From Heracleum sosnowskyi (taxonomy: Eukaryota > Streptophyta > Magnoliopsida > Apiales > Apiaceae): DNA of 64,000 nt. The notes beneath the pieces are model-generated. The model made no database searches, was not told the DNA's origin, and saw only the letters and a program-made list of their open reading frames with translations. The position numbers and the translations under genes were made by a program. The stretch lies in the NCBI GenBank assembly GCA_030848705.1, contig CM061239.1:85418363-85482362 (forward strand). The letters run 5' to 3'. Positions 30,051 to 40,860 of the stretch are shown here, piece after piece; positions within the stretch are counted from its first letter, which is position 1; each line of letters opens with the position of its first letter.

Positions 30051-32915
30051 ATGCGAACACGTTCTCAATCTCGTAAGGAATCACTTGAATTGAATCTAGT
30101 TATGGGAGAACCAGCAGCAGAAACGAAGGCTTTGAAGGATTATTCTCAGCCGAAAATCAATGACATTCAATCTAGCATTGTGAGGCCAGCCATTGCAGCT
30201 AATAATTTTGAAATCAAGCCTGGCACGATTCAGATGGTGCAGAATTCAGTTCAGTTTGGGGGTGCTCCAACGGAAGATCCTAATATGCATATTAGGGATT
30301 TCATCGAGCTTTGCGACACCTTCAAGTTCAACGGAGTGTCAGAAGATGCTGTGAAATTGAGACTTTTCCCATTTTCTCTGAGGGATAAAGCTAAGGGCTG
30401 GTTGCACTCTCTACCAGCAGGTTCTATTTCTACATGGGAGGATCTTGCTCAGAAGTTTCTCACTAAATTCTTCCCTATGGCTAAAACAACTGCATTCAGG
30501 AATGCGCTTACTCAGTTTGCACAACAATCAGGGGAAACTTTATGTGAAGCTTGGGAGCGTTACAAGGAGATGCTTAGGAAGTGTCCTCATCATGGAATGC
30601 CTGATTGGATGGTGATCAATTGTTTCTATAATGGTCTGGGAGGTCAATCACGACCAATGCTTGATGCAGCATCAGGTGGAGCTCTTTGGGCTAAAAGCTA
30701 TGAGGAAGCTTATGATCTAATTGAGATGATGGCTTCTAATGAATACCAGAATCCAACTCAGAGGTTATCACAAGGCAAGGTAGCAGGAATTCTAGAAGTG
30801 GATGCAGCTACAACAATAGCAGCTCAGTTAAAGGCTCTTTCTATGAAGGTTGATTCTTTGACTAACTATGGAGTACAGCAGGTAGCTAGTGTTTGTGAGC
30901 TATGTGCAGGTGCACATGACACGACTCAATGTGCCATATCTAGTGAATCGGCGCAGTTTGTGAGCAATTTCCAGAGACCACATCAGCCAGTGCCTAACAC
31001 CTATCATCATAATAACAGGAACCATCCTAACTTCAGCTGGAGTAACAATCAGGGTGGTATGCAACAACCACAACAGCCTTATCAGCAGTATCAAGGTCAG
31101 CAATATGGAGCTAAACCATTTAATTCTTCTGGTTTTCAGCAGCAGTATGCCCCAAGGCAACCATATCAACCACCAGGTTTTCAACAACCATCTCATGGCA
31201 GTGTTGGTCAATCATCTAATGAAAAATCTGAATTGGAAGAATTGAGGCTAATGTGCAAGAGCCAAGCTGTTTCCATCAAAACTCTGGAGAATCAGATCGG
31301 TCAGATTGCCAATGCTTTGTTGAATAGACCACAGGGAACTCTCCCTAGTGATACGGAAGCTAACCCAGGCAAACGGGAGGCCAAGGAACATGTAAAAGTA
31401 GTTACCTTGCGATCTGGAAAGGTCACGAATGAACAGAACTCAAAAACGCTGCAAGACGAAGAAAATCAGGAAATTGAACAGAACCTAGAGCGCGCCCGCA
31501 CTGTTCATAGCGCTCCCGCGCCACCCCTTCTGCCAGAAAATGAAAAATTTGGGAAAAAAGCTGATCAGTTGGGAACCGACCTGGAAAATAGCAACCATTC
31601 TATTGAGAAATCTGTTCTAAAGCAAGCTACAGAGAACAAGGAAGTTTATCCTCCTCCGCCGTTCCCTAAACGTCTTCAGAAGCAAAAGTTGGATAAGCAA
31701 TTCGCTAAATTTCTGGAGGTTTTCAAGAAGTTGCATATCAATATACCTTTTGCGGAAGCTCTAGAACAAATGCCGAGCTACGCAAAGTTCATGAAGGGTA
31801 TTCTCACACGGAAGTTGAAACTCGAGGAGTTGGAAACCGTCGCTCTAACAGAAGAATGTAGTGCTATTCTACAGCAGAAGTTACCTCCTAAACTGAAGGA
31901 TCCAGGGAGTTTCACCATACCGTGCACTATCGGCAATCTATCTTTCAACAAGTGCTTGTGTGACTTGGGAGCTAGTATTAATCTGATGCCATTGTCTGTC
32001 TTCATGCAACTTGGACTTCCTGAGCCTAAACCTACAAACATGTCCTTACAGCTGGCTGATCGGTCTATCACATATCCTAGAGGTATAGTAGAGGATGTCT
32101 TGGTTAAGGTGGATAAGCTCATTTTTCCTGCTGATTTTGTTATTCTGGACTTTGAGGAAGACAAGAAGATTCCGATTATCTTGGGAAGACCGTTTTTAGC
32201 TACAGGCCGAACTTTGATCGATGTGCAGAAAGGAGAGCTTACAATGAGGGTTCAAAATCAGAAGGTCACTTTTAACGTGTTCAAGGCAATGAAATTTCCA
32301 ACTGAGGAAGAAGAGTGCTTTAAATTGGAGATGGTCGATTCTGTCGTCAATACAGAGATTGAACAACCACTGAAGTCAGATACAGTGGAGAAAGTCTTGA
32401 TAGGGGATTCTGATATCGAAGACGAAGAAAGAGCAGAGCAACTTCAGTTGTTGAATGCACCTCCGTGGAAAAGAAAAATTGATGCGCCATTCGAATCTCT
32501 TGGATTAGCAGAGCTGAACAATTCTCAGGAGCGACTTAAACCATCTATGGAAGAAGCTCCTACACTTGAACTCCAACCACTGCAGGATCAATTGAGGTAT
32601 GGTAAAGTCTACCAGAGCAACAGGCTATATAAAGAGAAGGTTAAGGACTGGCATGAAAGAGGGGTGGTGAAACATTCATTTGTGCCTAGTCAGCTAGTTC
32701 TGCGTTTCAAGTCTCGCTTCAGATTTTTTCCACGTAAGCGTAAGTCGAGGTGGTCGGAGCCTATCACGGTTAAATCAGCATTTCTGCATGATGCTGTAGA
32801 GATTTTCCATAAGTTTCCGGACGAAGCGTTCAAGTTTAATGGTCAGTGGCTGAAGCATGACGTTGGTAATACGGTGAACCGTGAGTCAACGTTCACCGTT
32901 CTTGCGACTGGATGA
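30051..32915 (+). CDS. Athila-like gag-protease fused to integrase C-terminus, 954 aa
   Basis: A single uninterrupted frame from ATG, 120 bp after the primer site. Residues about 40-260 are an Athila gag: VRPAIAANNFEIKPGTIQMV, NGVSEDAVKLRLFPFSLRDK, CPHHGMPDWMV. A Gln/Pro-rich region follows at about 330-390. Retroviral-type protease is near 635-720, with the active-site block CDLGASINLMPL and later ILGRPFLATGR. At about residue 850, right after the linker, the protein jumps to NRLYKEKVKDWHERG, FKSRFRFFPRKRKSRWSEP and FKFNGQWLKH. That is the extreme C-terminus of Athila integrase, which normally follows some 900 residues of RT, RNase H and integrase core. Those are all absent, removed by an in-frame deletion. 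A zinc knuckle is not evident; CELCAGAHDTTQC is only part-like. It is probably a non-autonomous element that could at most supply gag and protease. Confidence 0.85.
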   Translation: MRTRSQSRKESLELNLVMGEPAAETKALKDYSQPKINDIQSSIVRPAIAANNFEIKPGTIQMVQNSVQFGGAPTEDPNMHIRDFIELCDTFKFNGVSEDAVKLRLFPFSLRDKAKGWLHSLPAGSISTWEDLAQKFLTKFFPMAKTTAFRNALTQFAQQSGETLCEAWERYKEMLRKCPHHGMPDWMVINCFYNGLGGQSRPMLDAASGGALWAKSYEEAYDLIEMMASNEYQNPTQRLSQGKVAGILEVDAATTIAAQLKALSMKVDSLTNYGVQQVASVCELCAGAHDTTQCAISSESAQFVSNFQRPHQPVPNTYHHNNRNHPNFSWSNNQGGMQQPQQPYQQYQGQQYGAKPFNSSGFQQQYAPRQPYQPPGFQQPSHGSVGQSSNEKSELEELRLMCKSQAVSIKTLENQIGQIANALLNRPQGTLPSDTEANPGKREAKEHVKVVTLRSGKVTNEQNSKTLQDEENQEIEQNLERARTVHSAPAPPLLPENEKFGKKADQLGTDLENSNHSIEKSVLKQATENKEVYPPPPFPKRLQKQKLDKQFAKFLEVFKKLHINIPFAEALEQMPSYAKFMKGILTRKLKLEELETVALTEECSAILQQKLPPKLKDPGSFTIPCTIGNLSFNKCLCDLGASINLMPLSVFMQLGLPEPKPTNMSLQLADRSITYPRGIVEDVLVKVDKLIFPADFVILDFEEDKKIPIILGRPFLATGRTLIDVQKGELTMRVQNQKVTFNVFKAMKFPTEEEECFKLEMVDSVVNTEIEQPLKSDTVEKVLIGDSDIEDEERAEQLQLLNAPPWKRKIDAPFESLGLAELNNSQERLKPSMEEAPTLELQPLQDQLRYGKVYQSNRLYKEKVKDWHERGVVKHSFVPSQLVLRFKSRFRFFPRKRKSRWSEPITVKSAFLHDAVEIFHKFPDEAFKFNGQWLKHDVGNTVNRESTFTVLATG

Positions 32916-33158
32916 AAGCGGATTCACGTCAAGCTATTGACGTAAAACAAGCGCTTCATGGGAGGCAACCCACGTAATTGTACAATATTGTTCTGCTTTA
33001 AAAAAAAAAAAAATTTGACAGAAGCCAGAGCGCGCCCGCGCCTCCCAGGAGCGCGCCCGCGCTTGAGGTTCTGCCAGGAAAAAAAAATCGAAAAAAAAGA
33101 CAATAATAGTTTGTGCACCGGATACTCCACCCGAGGAGGGTGATTCTGCCGCCGAATA
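32916..33158 (+). other. Athila-like 3' noncoding region, truncated
   Basis: It contains the conserved Athila post-pol segment (AACAAGCGCTTCATGGGAGG, then CAACCCACG), two poly(A)-like runs, and a second pair of 14-bp GC-rich motifs (33028-33062). It is cut at 33159 where a Tekay LTR in reverse orientation begins, so the polypurine tract and 3' LTR are lost. Confidence 0.65.
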
Positions 33159-35640
33159 TGTAACAGCCCCAAATCCGGGGTCAGGGATTTAGAGTAGTCA
33201 CGATCCACTTACTTCTTGCCTTGCCTGCTTTACTCACAATAGACGCAATTCATCTGCTTATGACCCCACAATGAATATATCTCTCTCACACACACACACA
33301 TGTTAGAGTCTCAGAAACGACACAAATACAACCATTGCGGAATAAATAATCTTTATTACAATACCTAAATGTCTTTTGAATTTGCTACTGATACAACTCC
33401 TAAGTAATGGTACATTACCAACTTAGCTTTGTAATACTCACCACCCTCTCATACCATTCATATCTATACATAAGATGAATACCAAAAGCTCCAGCTTGAT
33501 CTGACTGGTTCACACTACTTCCAGGATCACTGCTAGAAACTGCTCATGAGACTGCCTTACGCTTGCCACTCGCCTGCGGGATGTGCGCCGAATCCTTGGT
33601 ATCCTACTTCGCTGCTATATAATATTTATGAAACAATAGCAAGAGTGAGCGATAGCTCAGCAAGGTAATTAAAGTATGGCATAATCCTGCCTTTAACTCA
33701 ACCTAGAATAAAGCGGGTATAAGACAATAATTTGTCAAAATATCTCGATACTGAAATTATTTCCTTATCGGAATGTATTACAAAAACGGTACCATTGTTG
33801 TATTTCAAATATCATTTCATAATATTTCTGCAAACTTTTGCTATATTATGAACAAAGTTCTAGTATAATATAAAAGATGAGGTTTCAAAGTAAACCAATA
33901 TAACCTTTCCGAAAAATATCTGCTATGTAAGCAAATTATCAACATATAACTTAAAATATGAAGTTATAAGGTGATTCAGTATAAACAACTCCCTTACCAT
34001 AACTCATGTTATGTAAGGTATCCACAGAGTCATATAATATAAAAGATGAAGTTACGAGGAAAATTTCATATAATGTTCCGTAACCCAAAATCCACTTATG
34101 CATATATAATCTGAGTAAGGTTTTATCAGAGTCATAACTCATAAAGTAAAAGATGAAGTTGTAAGGATTTATGATAACTTCATTTTGTTAAACACTATTC
34201 GACCCTCTGCCAACATGATCGGTAAACCTGTACTAAGGGGGCTACCCTTTAGTCCCTTTCAATACATGTTGCAGAATTATCCAAGTTGGATGATGAACTA
34301 ATACTGGAGTAATCTCCGCGCCAGTTGTCCAACCTTACTATGATCAGTAGCAGGTTGTACAACTAAAAAGGGTTTTCTACATGTAGATGGAAGAACACGA
34401 CAGCCTGACATTGTCTACCGCCTTTCTGGATCTCCCCGGCCCATTTGGGGCAATAAAAATGATGGATCGGCGCGACTCGACCTCTTACACTTGCTCCTAG
34501 TTCGGATGAAATCCATGACTCCGAAACGTAAAGATCGTCCTCCTTTTCCCAAGTGTAATACTTGTTGATACGACTCCACTCAGTAGTTATATTTAGGTTG
34601 GAAAGGAAGATTCTCCAATATTTCCCAAGCGATTGCTTGTTAATGGATATCGACTTGTTCCATCAATTTACCCCTCGATCGTTGAGGTGGTCACACAACA
34701 TTTGACTTGCAGCAATTAAATTGCTCAGAGAAAATATCTGTCCCCGGACAGTTTTGAGTTGAGAGTTTAAAATGAGTAGCAGTCACTTAAATCAGGTTTC
34801 CCATATTTTTGTTAGTTGAGCGAGTATTTAAATCCTCTTAAAAGATAGATTTAAATGGAAAAACGGTGTTTTGGGAACCTCTTTTTGATTTAAAATAATT
34901 AATAATACAGCTTAGAGTATCCTTCGTAATTATTGAAGGTCGAGGATAAACTTTAAATAATATTACTCATTTTCAAAATGTGTTGAAAGTATTTAATAAA
35001 TAATCAAATAATATTTATTAAATAATAAACTTTAAATGAATATTCAAAAATAATATTCATTAAATAAATAATGATTAAATGAATATTCAAAATAATATTC
35101 ATTAAATAAATAAACCTTGAATGAATATTTAAAATAATATTCATTAAATAAATAAACCTTGAATGAATATTTAAAATAATATTCATTAAATAAATAAACC
35201 TTGAATGAATATTTAAAATAATATTCATTAAATAAATAAACCTTGAATGAATATTTAAAATAATATTCATTAAATAAATAAACCTTGAATGAATATTTAA
35301 AATAATATTCATTAAATAAATAAACTTTGAATGAATATTTAAAATAATATTCATTAATTAAATAAACCTTGAATGAATATTTAAAATGATATTCATTAAA
35401 TAATTAAACCTTGAATGAATATTTAAAATAATATTCATTAAATAAATAAATCTTGAATGAATATTTAAAATAATATTCATTAAATAAATAAACCTTGAAT
35501 GAATATTTAAAATAATATTCATTAAATAAATAAACCTTGAATGAATATTTAAAATAATATTCATTATCATTGAATAATAATTGCCCGATATCTTTATCAG
35601 AAAATAATCTTTAACATATACAGAAAATATAACTACTATC
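33159..35640 (-). mobile_element. Tekay-type LTR in reverse orientation
   Basis: On the plus strand it begins TGTAACAGCCCCAAATCCGG, the reverse complement of the family terminus. It includes the reverse complement of the GCTCACTCTTGCT block (33638-33650). It holds the 42-bp minisatellite and meets plus-strand LTR sequence at about 35650. No coding region or primer site accompanies it. The short open frames inside are not genes. Confidence 0.7.
35030..35570 (-). repeat. 42-bp minisatellite, about 13 units
   Basis: Near-identical units of AAATAAATAAACCTTGAATG plus AATATTTAAAATAATATTCA-type sequence repeat every 42 bp from about 35030 to 35570. Because 42 is a multiple of three it gives long artefactual open frames with a 14-residue repeat on the minus strand. 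The array sits where other copies of this LTR have GAATATTATTTTGAATATTC palindromes, so it looks like an expansion of that segment. Confidence 0.85.
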
Positions 35641-35649
35641 GGTCTAAAA

Positions 35650-36496
35650 GTTAAAAAGCAAAACAAAAGTAAGATGAGCAAAAACTCTCCAATCTGCCAA
35701 ACAAGAGCACAACTCAAAGAAAAATTCATATCTCCACTTCTATCCATCCTTAAATCACCAAATTTTAACCATAGCTTCTCCACTCCATGGGTAGCATTCG
35801 TTCAAAATTTCATGGTCAACAAATGTTGGGGATATTACTTAAATACAATTTCTACACTACTTGTAAATAATAATAGTCAATAGTCAAACTAGTTTTGTAA
35901 CTACTTTTCCCGCCACAAAGTTGTTATTTATATAGTTTAGAAGTTCAAGTTCAATTCTATTTTTTCTGTAAATCTGTAACAAACATTTCATATGAATGAA
36001 AAAGTTAGTTTTCATCTCAGAGCTTTTCTTGCTGAGCATTATTAGCTCATTCTTGCTTTATTAAATCTTTCAGCATGAGGAAAACATTGCCGAATCCACC
36101 TCGTGTTACGAGAGCAAGGGAATGGAGAAACCACCCTGGAGTTAGTTGATGCAGGATGGATACTGTCGGTGTGAGCAGAATAGTTGCAGCTTGAATTAGT
36201 GAGAATTATTTTGAGTGGGTTTGTATTACTAAACCTTGTATAGAATTATGAGGTCTATTATTGTAACTTCAGGAAGATGTTGTAAATAATAGATGAGATC
36301 CTGATAGTACATTTGGGTTGTAATAACAAATGTTGATTATTGTTGCTCATTTCCAAGGCTATAACTTGTGTGTGTGTGCGTAAGTGATTGGGGTCTTTGG
36401 AGTTGTATTATGAGAATATTGTAAGTAAGGCAGGTATTGTATCACTGATGGAGCGTGACAACCCAGATTCCTGACCCCGGATCTGGGGGTGTTACA
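35650..36496 (+). mobile_element. Partial 5' LTR of the decayed Tekay element
   Basis: 35655-35823 matches 41850-42020 of the 3' LTR closely (CTCCAATCTGCCAAACAAGA, CCATGGGTAGCATTCGTTCA). 36020-36496 is the terminal part with GCTCATTCTTGCTT (36045-36058) and the TACA end at 36496, next to a primer-binding site. The LTR segment between these parts is missing and a separate short LTR-like sequence occupies the gap. Confidence 0.7.
35824..36019 (+). mobile_element. Possible solo LTR of a small copia element
   Basis: A 196-bp segment starts TGTTGGGGATATTACTT and ends TTTTCATCTCA, the style of short copia or TRIM LTRs (TG..CA ends, TATTTATATAG inside). It interrupts the Tekay LTR. No clean target duplication was seen, so a deletion or rearrangement accompanied it. 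Confidence 0.45.
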
Positions 36497-36500
36497 GAAA

Positions 36501-36512
36501 TGGTATCAGAGA
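36501..36512 (+). other. Primer-binding site (tRNA-Met), decayed element
   Basis: TGGTATCAGAGA follows the LTR end by four bases. It matches the initiator tRNA-Met complement except the last base. Confidence 0.75.
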
Positions 36513-38680
36513 GTTAAGTTATAAACTTGGATATGAGAGTGTTAAGAGTTATATCGAAGTAAGAGAATGACGAGAGGACTCATATAGAGTTCGTTAAGTG
36601 GACTACCGGAAGTAGTCCCACTGAGGATGTTAAGATTAAAGAGTTTAGTTGAGGACTTATCGGGGGACCGATAGGACCGTTGAAGAACATCATAATGATG
36701 AGAAGGACGTTTAGAATTGTACACGGATTATCAAAAACATTAAGATAAAACGCGAAGCGGAGTCTCGGTTGCAGTTGGGGTAAGGTCGGAATGGCCAATA
36801 CCAATGGATAACTTGACTTAGTAAGAACCTAAGTGTTTGAAGTTCATCGTAGTTCGCCACGAGAAGGCAGCACATGTGAAGATTGAGACGTTTACAGTCC
36901 TTTACGCGACCCGAATTACTAAATTGCGTGGACTAGTAGGGCATTATCTTGTGTATGAGGTCCAAGCCTTGAGAACAACGATTCCACAAGAGTTGGTGTC
37001 TTTTCCGTCGATGGGTATTTTGTTACCTAAAAAGGAGACTGTTGCGTACGTGTAGTACCAGAATGTTATCGTGAGACGAACGTGCTAAATCGCATCGCGA
37101 GTACATTTCGTACGATAGGCCATGATGGCTCAACTCAGAAATCAAAGATATGAAGAATGAATAGCGTGATTCTGATAAAGACACGTATGGTTGCAACGAG
37201 CAATGCGACAATCTCAGGACCTACGAGGGACGAGACCTATGGTGGCCTGGGGTTGGATTCGTTCGATACGACTAGTGTTAAGAAATTACATATACGTTAA
37301 TCGACCTTCATCTTTTGAGGATGTGTTGATGCAGCCGTAGGAGGCCCAATCTTTGAACAATTATCGGGGAATGGCGAATATGTTTCGAACTCCCGACCTA
37401 GTTAAGGACTTGTACGATTTTGAGGTACCGTTGGTTAGTACCATAAGCCATAAAGGCAGAAAGATAAGATCATCCTCGTACGGGTGATGTTAGAAATTAT
37501 GATGACCATTGACTTCTTGGTATCTACTTGCTGGTACACTCCTCAATCTAAAACTATTCATGCCTGTGTTACCTTGAATAATTCATGTCAGGTAACCTTT
37601 CTAGTTTCCTACTTCAATTTGGGATGCAACCAACCATTGCTATATTCATTTTATTTCTTTTCTTTTCTCCTCTCATTACCTTTGAGGTTTAAATACGCAG
37701 AGTTAACTTACCATTACTCACCGGAGCGCTTTGTTCGTGCCCTAGGATGACCGGGAGAGGGAACCATTATTCATCTATCCTTCTAGGTCTATATTTTATT
37801 CTTTATTCTTTCAATTATCTAAGGAATGTTCAATTAATGCTTCCTTAATTATTTGACAAATATTCTTTAACGCTTATTTTGATATTCGATTTTTTTTTCC
37901 ATACTTGGACTCCTCAGTCGAGTTCACAAATATCTAGCTATGTGTCTAAAACATAGATGATGTATATTTCAGAGACTACTCGTAAATTCTTTTCTTCTAT
38001 TAAGGAGAGATTTGCACATCAGATGTTGAAATCGTAGAAAGGATATCAATTTGATATTGATATTCCGAATTCAATTCTATTAGAAGAATTTGACAAAGTT
38101 TATGTACGGAGACACCTTTGGGTGGACCGTTTCACTGATGAGAAATGTTTGAGGTTATCAATTGTTCCGATACCAAGAACTTTCTCTCCAGACCCTATAT
38201 TCTATTCAAGGGTTATAATTACCTTGTTTGTCCCAAACTTAATTATCCTTCTTTTTCAATTCATTATCCGAGTAGTCAAAATTTTTGCTTTCTTTCTGTC
38301 TTTGACTACGATCCCGAGATTTTTGTACCAATAAATTGAAAATGGCTAATTGCATGTGCCATAATGAGTGACTAGTTAATTGTTCTAACTAGTTGAAATT
38401 TTAATGATATGATGAAAATTTAGCTAATCATCCTAGCTAGATGCTACGTCCCAAACCAATCAAACTAGCAAATTTTGTCCAGCTAGTTGTTAATGATTCT
38501 TGAAATGAACTAGTTATTGTATCACTAAGTTCAACTTTCGTTCAAATTTTTATAAGTGAATTCACGATGCATTTGTATGCAGTGAAGTATGGTGGGAAGA
38601 TTTTCAAACGATAATTTGATTGAGACCTAATCAGGTCGCCCCCTCAGCGAGAATTTTGCAAAGTTTTTTTTTATATAAAG
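36513..38680 (+). pseudogene. Decayed leader and gag region of a Tekay-like element
   Basis: This lies between the primer-binding site and the first recognisable gag. I cannot read a continuous protein. Short open frames at 36837-37055, 37484-37750 and 38122-38334 have no features I recognise. The 37480-38640 part, with a pyrimidine-rich stretch near 37650, may be foreign sequence inserted into the element. Confidence 0.3.
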
Positions 38681-40850
38681 CATTCTGTTGCTTGAAGTAT
38701 TCTTGGTACCATGCAAGTATTTTCCTTAGTATTTGGAAAAAGGAGAGTGTTGAAGCTGAGAGCCAAGATAAATGAGTACGACAATTATGAATCGAAGTTT
38801 ACGGAAATTGCCAAGGTTTGTTTTGCATGATGCGAATTCAGAATAACGAAGCGTTTGAAATGACTGATTATGTTACCTTGGTTAATGAAACGACTATGAT
38901 AGAAATGGAAGCAAAGTGGACGAGAAAGAAACGGGCATAAAGAAAATAGAGTATGAAACGCGAATAGATTGAGAAAGAAAGGAAGTAAGAATTCAGATTG
39001 TCGGACGAGGAAGCGTTTGACCTCCAAGAAGATGAAACTTGTTTAGCGACTGTGATGGATATGAAACGGGAAGTACCTAGTGTACAGAATATCCCCGTGG
39101 CCAACGAATTCGAGGATGTATTTCTAGAAGATCTTCCGGGGTTACCACCCGATAAAGAAATAAAGTCTGGTATAGAATTAGCTCCAAGAACGGCGCCAGT
39201 TTCGAAGGCCCCGTACCGGCTAGCTCCAGTCAAGATGAAGAAATTAGTCGCTCAATTGTAGGAATGATAAGACCAAATGTGTCACCGTGGGATGCACCCC
39301 GTGTTATTGGTGAAGAAAAAGGAAGGATCGGTGATTTGATCGATCGGCTGCATGATGCAGTTAAATTCTCGAATATTGATTAAGAACTGGATACCACCAA
39401 TTGAATATTAAGCCTGAGAACGTACCCAAGACTACGTTTCGCACCAAGTATGGACACTACGAGTTTTTAGTAATGTTGTGTGGGCTGACGAATGCCCTTG
39501 AAGCTTTCATGGACGTGCTGAATCGACTTTTCAAGAAGTATTTGGATAAGTATGTCATAGTGACATCGGCAATATTTAGGTTTACCTCAAAGACCGAGGG
39601 AGAACATGCAGAACATTTGAGGATCGTGTTAGAAACACTGAGGAGAGAAAAGTTATATGCCAAGTTCTCAAAGTGCGAGTTTTGGCTAAAGGAAGTACAA
39701 TTTTAGGACATGTGGTCAACAGTAAAGGAGTACTGGTTGACCCTGCAAAGATAGGAGACGTTTCAAACTAGGAAAGACCAACCACACCAACCGAGGTGAG
39801 TAATTTTGTGGATTTAGTCGGATATTACCGAAGATGTGTACAAGATTTTGCTAAGATAGCAGCCCCAATGACCAGACTTACTCGAAAGACTGAAAACGTT
39901 GAATGGATCGAGAAATGTGAGAAAATTCCCAGGAATCATAAAGTGTATTTTACCAAGTTGGGATTCCAAATGTTCAAGAAATGAAAGATGCTAAATCTTC
40001 GGAATGACTAATAAGAAGAACTGAAAGGATGAAGTTTGAAGTCACGAGAACGTAAAGGATTATTTAAAGGCCCTGAATGAGCCAGAACGAATTGAGGAAT
40101 AAAGATCTGTCATAAAGAGACAACTACACCAAGAGTACAAAAAGGTAAAGAAATTTAAGGAAATGTTATAAGTGGTCGGATAAATAAAAGGATTTATCGA
40201 TTGGTAAACAAATATTGGATATGTCAGAAAATGAAGGCAGAACAAAGACCTAGTTGACTATCACAGTTAATAGGGATTCCTGGTTAGGATTGTAATTTTA
40301 CTATAATGGATTCTGTGATAGGATCAACAAGAATCAAGTCGGACTCTGACGTCAATTGAGCTATAATTGATGGATCAGAGGAGTCTACTCATATTTTGTT
40401 ATCAACAAGAGATCATTAACCGAAGAGTTACGAAAGAGATAGTTGGGTGACGTGGATTTCCAGTCACCATCGTGTCAGATAAGAACCAATGATTGAACTC
40501 CCGATTCGGGAGGAGTTTTCCAAACATGTTTGGCAACGAGATTGAGTGCGAGTACTACGTAGGATCCGCAGACCGACGGACCGACCGAAAGAAACATTTC
40601 AGAGAACCGAAGTTACGGTAAGTGTTGTACCGCCGATTGCAAGAATAATCGAATGTTGATAGAAAATGGGTGTATATGAGCATAGCCAGAATTGGCTTAT
40701 ATAAAGCGTTCGGTAGATATCACAGACCAGAATGAGTAAGAGTTGTAATGAGACCAGAGGGTTGAAGAGTCAACCTGGAGACTGGAGATTTCTATATTGA
40801 AAGAGTAACCTCAGCTATTTTCTTAGATTCCGGGACGGAATCCTTTTAAG
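38681..40850 (+). pseudogene. Decayed Tekay-like gag-pol
   Basis: Readable pieces in order start with a gag remnant (ESKFTEIAKV near 38800). The pre-RT linker follows (NIPVANEFEDVFLEDLPGLP, 39085 onward) and RT (TTFRTKYGHYEFLVM, ALEAFMDVLNRLFKKYLDKY, SKCEFWLKEVQF). An RNase H start is at 39796 (VGYYRRCVQDFAKIAAPMTR) and integrase-like scraps run to about 40830. Protease and the RT active-site DD region are missing or scrambled (VTSAIF replaces the expected motif). It ends in a polypurine tract, AAGGAGGGGAGA. Many stops and frameshifts make it clearly dead and old. Confidence 0.75.
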
Positions 40851-40860
40851 GAGGGGAGAT

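Larger units (their letters stand above)
29191..33062 (+). repeat. Paired GAGCGCGCCCGCGC motifs in the Athila-like element
   Basis: Perfect 14-bp copies lie at 29191-29204 and 29212-29225 in the LTR, and at 33028-33041 and 33049-33062 in the 3' region, each pair spaced 21 bp start to start. A degenerate pair (31488-31500, 31509-31522), also 21 bp apart, lies inside the ORF and encodes the RARTVHSAPAP stretch. The surroundings are AT-rich. Confidence 0.75.

Noticed and set aside
30900..31211. Minus-strand 103-codon frame within the Athila-like ORF
   Set aside because: It is the antisense shadow of the Gln/Pro-rich part of gag, with no independent support.
34990..35575. CRISPR-like regular repeat spacing
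   Set aside because: The units are contiguous with no unique spacers and the genome is a plant; this is a minisatellite.
35004..35783. Long minus-strand open frames with a repeated 14-residue peptide
   Set aside because: They are the translation of a 42-bp minisatellite inside an LTR. The period is a multiple of three, so frames stay open without selection.
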